From: Novosphingobium ovatum
GTDB lineage: Bacteria; Pseudomonadota; Alphaproteobacteria; Sphingomonadales; Sphingomonadaceae
Length of the DNA stretch: 64,000 nt
Assembly: GCF_009909235.1 (NCBI RefSeq)
Contig: NZ_JAAAPO010000005.1
Coordinates: 310,001 to 374,000, forward strand
Reading direction: 5' to 3'
Shown: in pieces, positions 58,199-64,000 of the stretch
How the letters are laid out: the number at the start of each line of letters is the position of its first letter
Numbering within the stretch: position 1 is the first letter of the stretch
Program-made: the position numbers and the translations under genes
Notes under the pieces: model-generated
The model's database searches: none
Seen by the model: the letters and a program-made list of their open reading frames with translations, nothing else
Told to the model about the DNA's origin: nothing

Positions 58199-58235
58199 TT
58201 GACATTGTCACGCTCATTCGGTACAAAACAAGAAC
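58199..58235 (+). promoter_or_regulatory. sigma-70 promoter with overlapping LexA-like box before the GTA-like cluster
   Basis: TTGACA (58199-58204), a 17-bp spacer and TACAAA (58222-58227) make a good sigma-70 promoter 84 bp before the first GTA-like gene. GTAC-N7-GAAC (58221-58235) overlaps the -10 and matches the alphaproteobacterial LexA consensus GAAC-N7-GAAC in 7 of 8 bases. Confidence 0.5.
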
Positions 58236-58310
58236 ATCGAAGAATACCGAGTCGCCCCCGACGCCGGGCGCAAGGCTCTTCGTTTCCCTCCTGGCATGGA
58301 CACATGACAT

Positions 58311-58838
58311 ATGGCGGAACGCCCCGAACCCGGCGCCGGCTTGGCTGGTGTCGTGAAGAAGACTTCCTGCGCCAGTCCGCCCGCCCCCCATGGCAAGTCC
58401 GCATGGGCCAAGGCGTTTCTGGCTGAACTGGCCGCGACATCCAATGTCAGCGCCGCTGCCCGCAAGGCAAAGGTTTCCACCGCGCTGGTGTATGAAGCGC
58501 GGCGCTGTGACCCGGCCTTTGCACAGGCGTGGCGCGGCGCTCTGTGCGAAGGGTACGACCATCTGGAGATGGAACTGTTGCGCCGCCTGCGCGCCGGTGA
58601 AATCAAACCCGCCGCCGGTACCAAGCGCAGCGCCCGCGCCTATGACAACGCCACCGCCTTTCGCCTGCTGTCCGCTCACCGCGAGACGGTGGCCAGCGAA
58701 CGGGCCGCGCGCGACGATATGGATGAAGACGCCATCCTCGCCTCGATCAACGCCAAGCTGGAGCGGATGCGCCAGCGTTCTCTGGCGGGCAAGGCGCTGG
58801 ATGACGAGGACGAGGATGAACGGCCCCATGACGCATAA
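58311..58838 (+). CDS. GTA/phage small terminase-like protein
   Basis: This 175-residue, basic, helical protein has an HTH-like N-terminal half (FLAELAATSNVSAAARKAKVS) as in phage small terminases that bind DNA. The tail is acidic (DDEDEDE). It is the first gene of the cluster and overlaps the large terminase by 23 bp. Position and length match g1 of the Rhodobacter capsulatus GTA. Confidence 0.7.
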   Translation: MAERPEPGAGLAGVVKKTSCASPPAPHGKSAWAKAFLAELAATSNVSAAARKAKVSTALVYEARRCDPAFAQAWRGALCEGYDHLEMELLRRLRAGEIKPAAGTKRSARAYDNATAFRLLSAHRETVASERAARDDMDEDAILASINAKLERMRQRSLAGKALDDEDEDERPHDA

Positions 58839-60150
58839 CCAGCAACTGGAATGGTTGCTGGCCATGTCGCCAGAGGAGCGCCTGATGGCATTGGGCAAAC
58901 TGGCCCCGCATGAAAAATCCGCCTTTGCCCATCTGTGGTATCTGTGGGCGCGGCCTGAGCAATTACCGCCCGAAGGCGATTGGCGCTTGTGGCTGATCAT
59001 GGCCGGGCGCGGCTTTGGCAAGACGCGGGCGGGCGCCGAATGGGTTCGTTCCATTGCTCGTCAGAACCCGGATGCCCGGATCGCGCTGATTGGTGCGTCA
59101 CTGGGTGATGCCCGGGCGGTGATGATCGAGGGTGAGAGCGGGCTGATCGCCTGTGGCCACCCGCATCGCCGCCCCAGCTTCGAGCCTTCGCTGCGGCGGT
59201 TAACCTGGCCGAATGGGGCGCAGGCGACACTTTATTCCGCCGCCGAACCCGAAAGCCTGCGCGGACCACAGCACAGCCACGCATGGTGTGACGAGGTTGC
59301 CAAATGGGATCATTCCGCCGATCGCGCCATGCAAACATGGCACAATCTGATGTTGGGCCTGCGCTTGGGCGATAGGCCCCGCACGCTGGCCACCACCACA
59401 CCGCGCGCAGTGCCGATCATGCAGCACCTGCTGCAAACCCCTGACCTGGCCGTCTCACGCGGGCGGACAGAGGACAATGCCAGCAATCTGCCCGCCCGCT
59501 TTATCCGGGACATCCGTCGCACACTGGGCAAAAGCGCGCTGGCGCGACAAGAACTGGACGGCGAAATGCTGCTCGACCGCGAAGGCGCGCTATGGACCCG
59601 CGCCTTGCTGGAATCGTGCCGCGAGCCCGCCGCCAGCGCCGATGTCACCCGTACCGTGGTGGGGGTCGATCCGCCCGCCTCGGCGCATGGCGATGCCTGT
59701 GGCATTGTCGTGGTGGCGTTGGGCGATGATGGCATCGCCCGCGTTCTGGCCGACCGCACGCTGGCCCGCGCCAGCCCGGAACGCTGGGCGCGGGCGGTGT
59801 CGGACACCGCCATCCGCTATCGCGCCGACCGCGTGGTGGCCGAAGCCAATCAGGGCGGGGCGATGGTAGAAAGCGTGCTGCGTGCCGCCGACATCAACCT
59901 GCCGATCCGGCTGGTGCATGCCAGCGCGGGCAAATCGGCCCGCGCCGAACCCGTCGCCGCGCTGTATGAGGCCGGCCGGGTGCGCCATGTCGGCAGCTTT
60001 GCCGCCTTGGAAGACCAGTTGTGCGGGCTGATGACGGGCGGTGATTATCAGGGGCCGGGCCGCTCACCCGACCGGGCGGACGCCGCCGTCTGGGCCTTGA
60101 CCGAATTGATGCTCAACCGCCGCGCGCCACCGCGCGTCTGCGATCTGTAA
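58816..60150 (+). CDS. GTA/phage terminase large subunit
   Basis: This 444-residue DNA-packaging motor has an ATPase domain with Walker A at AGRGFGKTRAGAEW (about 63) and Walker B at AWCDEVAKWD (about 160). The nuclease domain has acidic residues in VVGVDPPAS, VVAEANQGGAM and DRADAAVWALTEL. ATG 58816 has GAGG 6 nt upstream; ATG 58828 is possible. It is like GTA ORFG2 (PF03237/PF17289). Confidence 0.92.
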   Translation: MNGPMTHNQQLEWLLAMSPEERLMALGKLAPHEKSAFAHLWYLWARPEQLPPEGDWRLWLIMAGRGFGKTRAGAEWVRSIARQNPDARIALIGASLGDARAVMIEGESGLIACGHPHRRPSFEPSLRRLTWPNGAQATLYSAAEPESLRGPQHSHAWCDEVAKWDHSADRAMQTWHNLMLGLRLGDRPRTLATTTPRAVPIMQHLLQTPDLAVSRGRTEDNASNLPARFIRDIRRTLGKSALARQELDGEMLLDREGALWTRALLESCREPAASADVTRTVVGVDPPASAHGDACGIVVVALGDDGIARVLADRTLARASPERWARAVSDTAIRYRADRVVAEANQGGAMVESVLRAADINLPIRLVHASAGKSARAEPVAALYEAGRVRHVGSFAALEDQLCGLMTGGDYQGPGRSPDRADAAVWALTELMLNRRAPPRVCDL

Positions 60151-60251
60151 CCACTGACCACACCGTTTCGCAAATGCCTGACGGCCGCTTTTGGCCGGTG
60201 GCTCTCTGTGTGCGGCGCGCCCGCGTCGCCCAAGTAATCGAAAGGCGATCC

Positions 60252-61430
60252 ATGAACTTCATCAACTCCATCGCCTCGGCGTTCAAGGCCAAGGGGCCGC
60301 GGGTGCCGCTGGCGCGATCCTATGCCTCGCCCTGGCTGTTCACGGACGGCGCGGCTGGCCGCGAAACCTTTGATTACAATGGCTCGGTCCGGCGCGCCTA
60401 TCTGGACAATCCGGTGGCGCACCGCGCGGTGCGGCTGGTGGCTGATGGCATTGCGGGCGCCCCTCTGGCGCCGACCGATCCTGAACTGACCACCCTGGTC
60501 ACCGCCACCAGCGGCGGACAGGCCTTGCTGGAAACGCTGGCCAGCCAGTTGCTGCTGCACGGTAACGCCTATGTCCAGATCATCAAAGACGCCGCCGGAT
60601 GGCCGGTCGAGCTGTTCGCGCTGCGCCCGGAACGTGTGACCGTCCTGTTTGGCAATGACGGCTGGCCCACCGGCATCGCGTACAAGGTGGGCAACAACAC
60701 GCTGAACATCCCCATGCTGGATGGCGATGCCTCGCCCAATGTGATCTGCATTCGCGGGTTCCACCCGGCCGATGACCACTATGGCGCGGGGTGTCTGAAC
60801 GCCGCCGATCAGGCGATCGCCACCCACAATGCCGCGGCCCGCTGGAACCGCGCGCTGCTGGAAAACGCGGCGCGGCCTTCGGGGGCGCTGGTGTATGACA
60901 CGGCCAATGGCGGCAGCCTGTCCTCGGAACAGTTCGACCGCCTGCGTGACGAGTTGAACCGCGCCTTTGCCGGCAATGTCAATGCGGGCCGCCCGATGCT
61001 GCTGGAAGGCGGGCTGAAGTGGCAGTCGCTCTCGATGAGCCCGGCCGACATGGATTTTGCCAGCCTGAAGTCCGCCGCCGCCCGCGATATCGCGCTGGCC
61101 TTTGGCGTGCCGCCGATGCTGCTGGGTCTGCCCGGTGACAGCACCTACAGCAACTACCGCGAGGCAAACCGCGCGCTGTGGCGCCTAACGCTGCTGCCGC
61201 TGGCGGGCAAGCTGTTTGCCGCACTGGCCGAAGGGCTGGTGACCTGGTTCTCGGATGCGCGGCTGTCGATCGATCTGGATAAGGTGCCAGCCCTTGCCGA
61301 AGACCGCCAGAGCCTGTGGTCGCAGGTGAATGCCGCCGATTTCCTGACGCGCGAGGAAAAGCGCGCGATGATCGGCCTGTCTCCCGAAATGCCCGCCGCC
61401 CCCGCCTCGGAGGTACCCCATGAAGCGTGA
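60252..61430 (+). CDS. HK97-family portal protein
   Basis: This 392-residue portal forms the ring through which DNA enters the capsid. The PF04860 pattern is seen: YLDNPVAHRAVRLVADGIA, LLLHGNAYVQIIKD, and FGVPPMLLGLPGDSTYSNYREANRALW (named here by position, about 288-315). ATG 60252 has AAAGGCG upstream. It corresponds to GTA ORFG3. Confidence 0.93.
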   Translation: MNFINSIASAFKAKGPRVPLARSYASPWLFTDGAAGRETFDYNGSVRRAYLDNPVAHRAVRLVADGIAGAPLAPTDPELTTLVTATSGGQALLETLASQLLLHGNAYVQIIKDAAGWPVELFALRPERVTVLFGNDGWPTGIAYKVGNNTLNIPMLDGDASPNVICIRGFHPADDHYGAGCLNAADQAIATHNAAARWNRALLENAARPSGALVYDTANGGSLSSEQFDRLRDELNRAFAGNVNAGRPMLLEGGLKWQSLSMSPADMDFASLKSAAARDIALAFGVPPMLLGLPGDSTYSNYREANRALWRLTLLPLAGKLFAALAEGLVTWFSDARLSIDLDKVPALAEDRQSLWSQVNAADFLTREEKRAMIGLSPEMPAAPASEVPHEA

Positions 61431-61728
61431 GGACATGCTGGCCCGGCTGATGGCGCAGGAAACCGCCCAAGGTGGCGACGTCGCCACGCTGCGCGCCATC
61501 GTCGAGGAAGCCAGCGAATTGGGCGCGGCGCGGATGCTGGCCCGCATGGGGCTGAACGACGAGAGCGCGCCCGATGACTTGAGCGAGCTGCGCGAATTGC
61601 TGCGCGCCTGGCGCGATGCCAAGCAGAGTGCGTGGCGGGCGGTGGTCGACTGGGCGGTGCGCGGCATTCTGGCGGGCGTACTGATCGGCATCGCGATGCG
61701 CTCTGGCGCGATGGACCTGCTGCGATGA
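61420..61728 (+). CDS. small GTA g3.5-like protein (DUF6127 type)
   Basis: This 102-residue protein is helical and acidic with one C-terminal membrane-like segment (AVRGILAGVLIGIAM). The N-terminus overlaps the portal gene by 11 bp and its stop overlaps the protease by ATGA. It matches the position of ORFG3.5 in GTA clusters and resembles DUF6127. Its role is unknown. Confidence 0.7.
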   Translation: MKREDMLARLMAQETAQGGDVATLRAIVEEASELGAARMLARMGLNDESAPDDLSELRELLRAWRDAKQSAWRAVVDWAVRGILAGVLIGIAMRSGAMDLLR

Positions 61729-62171
61729 GCGCGGTGTTGCCCGAAAGGGTCGATCCCGCCACCGCCGGGCTGCGCTTTGCCGGCTATGCGGCGCTGTTTG
61801 ACCGGCGCGATGCGGGGCAGGACACGATCCGCCCCGGCGCGTTCAACCGCACGCTGGAGGAATGGCGGCGCAACGGGCGTGGGCCCCTGCCGCTGTATTG
61901 GCAACACCAGCCCGAACAACGCATCGGCTGGATCGAACAGGCCAGCGAAGACGACCACGGCCTGCGCGTCATCGCCCGCATCGACAACCCGCAGGGCGGC
62001 GCGGCCGCAGCGCTCAAAGCGGGCAAGGTGAACGGCCTGTCCTTTGGCTATCGCGCCCGTGGCTTTCAGCGGGACGCGCTGGGCCGCGAATTGACCGACA
62101 TCGACCTGTTCGAGGTGAGTCTGGTGACTCACCCGATGCAGCCCGACGCCCGTGTCCACATGATTGCCTGA
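61725..62171 (+). CDS. HK97-family prohead protease
   Basis: This 148-residue protease (U35-type, PF04586) matures the capsid. LRFAGYAALFDRRDAGQDTIRPGAF holds the start of the fold, WQHQPEQRIGWIEQ carries the catalytic His, and KAGKVNGLSFGYRA carries the catalytic Ser. ATGA overlap with the g3.5-like gene. It corresponds to ORFG4. Confidence 0.9.
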   Translation: MSAVLPERVDPATAGLRFAGYAALFDRRDAGQDTIRPGAFNRTLEEWRRNGRGPLPLYWQHQPEQRIGWIEQASEDDHGLRVIARIDNPQGGAAAALKAGKVNGLSFGYRARGFQRDALGRELTDIDLFEVSLVTHPMQPDARVHMIA

Positions 62172-62226
62172 ATTGCCGCAGGCCATCCGCAGCCATGCGG
62201 AGGCCTGCATCTCAACCCTTTGTTCC

Positions 62227-62250
62227 GGCCGCCTGATGGGGCGGCCTTTT
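62227..62250 (+). terminator. hairpin plus T-run between protease and capsid genes
   Basis: GGCCGCC (62227-62233) and GGCGGCC (62240-62246) form a perfect 7-bp stem with a 6-nt loop, followed by TTTT. It lies inside the structural cluster, 22 bp before the capsid start. Confidence 0.6.
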
Positions 62251-62271
62251 AGTGTGAAAGGTGAAAGCCCC

Positions 62272-63411
62272 ATGGAAATCGAAAACCACGAAGACGCGCT
62301 GAATGCCTCGTTCGATATCGTTGCGCGTCAGGATGCGACCGAAACCACGGTCAACACCCTGCGTTCGGAAATCGCCGAGGTGAAGTCGCGGATGGACCGT
62401 GCGGCGCGCCATGCGGGTCGCCCGATGCTGGGTGGCAACGCCGCCCCCAACATCGAGATGAAGGGCTTTGTCGATGGCTATCTGCGCGCTGGCCGCGAGA
62501 CCGAGCTGAAGTCGATGACGATCTCGTCGGCGGCGGATGGCGGCTTTGCCGTGCCCAGCGAACTGGACCGCCGCATCGCCGAAAAGCTGGTGGCGCACAG
62601 CCCGATCCGTGCGATCGCCCAGGTCGTGCAGACCGGCACCGCCGACTATCGCAAGCTGATCTCGCTGGGTGGCACGGTGTCGGGCTGGGTCTCGGAAAGC
62701 TCGGCCCGCCCTGGCACCAGCAGCCCGCAGTTTGCCGAAATCATCCCGCCCGCCGGTGAACTCTACGCCAACCCCTCGGCCAGCCAGCAGATGCTGGATG
62801 ATGCCGCGTTCGATCTGGAAGCCTGGCTGGCCGACGAGATCGCCCGTGAATTCGCCCGTGCCGAAGGCGCCGCCTTCATCACCGGCACCGGCTCGAACCA
62901 GCCGATGGGATTTTTGGGTGCGCCGGTCAGCACCGCGGCCGATGCCAGCCGCACGTTTGGCACGCTGCAATACATCGCTTCGGACAATGCCACCGGCTTT
63001 GGCACGACTCCCGACATGCAGCTGATCGACATGGTGATGGCACTCAAGGCGGGCCATCGTCAGGGTGCGGTTTGGGTGATGAACTCCAAGACGCTCTCGA
63101 CCGTACGCAAGCTGAAGGACGCGGACGGTGCCTTCCTGTGGCAGAACAGCCTGATCGAGGGCCAGCCCGATCGCCTGCTGGGCTATCCCGTGATCGAGGC
63201 CGCCGAAATGCCCGATGTGGCCGCTGGCGCCTATCCGATCGCCTTTGGCAACTTCAACGCGGGCTACATCATCACCGAACGCATGGGCACGCGCATTCTG
63301 CGCGATCCGTACAGCAACAAGCCCTTCGTCAACTTCTATGCCACCCGCCGCGTGGGCGGTCAGGTGCTGGATAGCGACGCGATCAAGCTGCTGAAGATCG
63401 CCGCCGCCTAA
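62272..63411 (+). CDS. HK97-family major capsid protein
   Basis: This 379-residue protein (PF05065) forms the head shell. An N-terminal coiled coil (about 1-50, the delta scaffold) precedes the body with ISSAADGGFAVPSELDRRIAEKL, the E-loop region, and AAFITGTGSNQPMGFL. The C-terminus ends in FVNFYATRRVGGQVLD typical of GTA capsids. ATG 62272 has AAAGGTG upstream. It corresponds to ORFG5. Confidence 0.95.
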   Translation: MEIENHEDALNASFDIVARQDATETTVNTLRSEIAEVKSRMDRAARHAGRPMLGGNAAPNIEMKGFVDGYLRAGRETELKSMTISSAADGGFAVPSELDRRIAEKLVAHSPIRAIAQVVQTGTADYRKLISLGGTVSGWVSESSARPGTSSPQFAEIIPPAGELYANPSASQQMLDDAAFDLEAWLADEIAREFARAEGAAFITGTGSNQPMGFLGAPVSTAADASRTFGTLQYIASDNATGFGTTPDMQLIDMVMALKAGHRQGAVWVMNSKTLSTVRKLKDADGAFLWQNSLIEGQPDRLLGYPVIEAAEMPDVAAGAYPIAFGNFNAGYIITERMGTRILRDPYSNKPFVNFYATRRVGGQVLDSDAIKLLKIAAA

Positions 63412-63544
63412 AGGGGTCTCCCCGACCGGGCGGTTCCCTCCCCTGCCGCCCGGCGCCTTGGCGCCCGCACACCGTTGCCCTGCCCTCTCCTGCTGCGGGA
63501 GCGGGCGCCACCCTTTTGTCCCACCCCAATGAACGGAGACCGCC

Positions 63545-64000
63545 ATGATGCGGGTTATCGTCACCCCGGCGGTGCTGCCGCCATCGGCTTTGGCCGAACT
63601 CAAGGAATGGCTGGGTATCTCCACGACGCTGGACGATGCGCCGTTGACCCAGTTGCTGGAAGCCGCGATCGATGTCTGTACCGATTACACCGGCCTGACG
63701 CCCCTGACCTGCACGGTCGAGGAAACCATCCGCCTGCCCACCGATTGGCGCCGGATACCACCCGCCAGCGAATGGCAGACCCATGCCTATCCCGCTGAAT
63801 GGAGCCCTCCGGCGACCCAACCGGGCTGGCAGGTGTTGGCCACACGTCCGGTGATCAGCATCACCAGCGTGCATGCGGTGCGCGCCGATGGCACGCGGGA
63901 TCAGCTGGACACCAACGCCTATGACCTGCGGATCAACGCCGAGGGCGAATGCGGCCTGCGCGTGATTGATCCGGGCAACCATGTGCATGCCGTGGTCCGC
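63545..64000 (+). CDS. head-tail connector protein, 3' end beyond window
   Basis: An open frame from ATG 63545 continues in phase to the last base (152 codons) without a stop. The N-terminus MMRVIVTPAVLPPSALAELK and the helical segment LTQLLEAAIDVCTDYTGL match head-tail connector (gp6-like) proteins such as GTA ORFG6. CGGAGA lies about 6 nt upstream. It continues the GTA-like order after the capsid gene. Confidence 0.85.
   Translation, partial: MMRVIVTPAVLPPSALAELKEWLGISTTLDDAPLTQLLEAAIDVCTDYTGLTPLTCTVEETIRLPTDWRRIPPASEWQTHAYPAEWSPPATQPGWQVLATRPVISITSVHAVRADGTRDQLDTNAYDLRINAEGECGLRVIDPGNHVHAVVR

Noticed and set aside
58311..64000. Ordinary integrated prophage instead of a GTA-like cluster
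   Set aside because: Gene order and small overlaps match GTA clusters and no integrase, repressor or attachment site is seen. The right part lies outside the window, so a prophage is not fully excluded.

Overview
The window is high-GC alphaproteobacterial DNA and most likely comes from a sphingomonad, probably Novosphingobium or a close relative. The evidence is an acyl carrier protein plus serine palmitoyltransferase pair for sphingolipid synthesis, ctrA and divK cell-cycle regulators, an exosortase-A-type glycosyltransferase, and a gene-transfer-agent (GTA)-like structural cluster. No rRNA, tRNA, CRISPR array, integrase or transposase was recognised. The genus is an inference from gene content.

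Layout. 0.2-2.7 kb: XrtA-type glycosyltransferase and an unknown membrane protein. 3-9 kb: glutamate synthase gltBD. 9.2-12.9 kb: an epimerase, ung, an RNase D-like exonuclease, lptC and lptA. 12.9-35.4 kb: a large exopolysaccharide (EPS) locus. Its plus-strand arm has a GDP-fucose-synthase homologue, a GDP-mannose 3,5-epimerase, three glycosyltransferases and a flippase. Its minus-strand arm runs from the initiating sugar-phosphate transferase through an O-antigen-ligase-like protein, Wza, Wzc, an unknown TPR protein, a second polymerase-like protein, two GT4 enzymes and an acetyltransferase. Between the arms lie a phage-tailspike-like gene pair, an acetyltransferase and a probable secreted GH16-like glycanase.

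35.6-41.5 kb: holA, lptE, leuS, a DUF3576 lipoprotein and a putative outer-membrane protein. 41.7-50.7 kb: phaB, ctrA, a solute-binding lipoprotein, a PilZ protein, a DksA with a degenerate zinc finger, a Sel1-like protein, a five-gene operon (DUF3572, HAD, RidA, GDPD, FemAB-like) and divK. 50.8-52.3 kb: acyl carrier protein and serine palmitoyltransferase. 52.5-57.4 kb: rmlCBDA for dTDP-L-rhamnose and ugd for UDP-glucuronate. 57.4-58.1 kb: a YqaA/DedA membrane protein. 58.3-64.0 kb: TerS, TerL, portal, a g3.5-like protein, prohead protease, major capsid and a head-tail connector cut by the window end.

How the parts connect. The rml and ugd genes supply rhamnose and glucuronate donors, and the GDP-sugar enzymes supply further donors, for a Wzx/Wzy-type polymer exported through Wza and Wzc. 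The GH16-like and tailspike-like proteins may trim or recognise that polymer. The most interesting candidates are three. First, a tailspike-like pair sits alone inside the EPS locus while the same window carries a GTA-like head cluster. Second, the GDP-fucose-synthase homologue has alanine where the catalytic epimerisation cysteine should be, and it lies near a plant-like GDP-mannose 3,5-epimerase. Third, a LexA-like box overlaps the predicted promoter of the GTA-like cluster.
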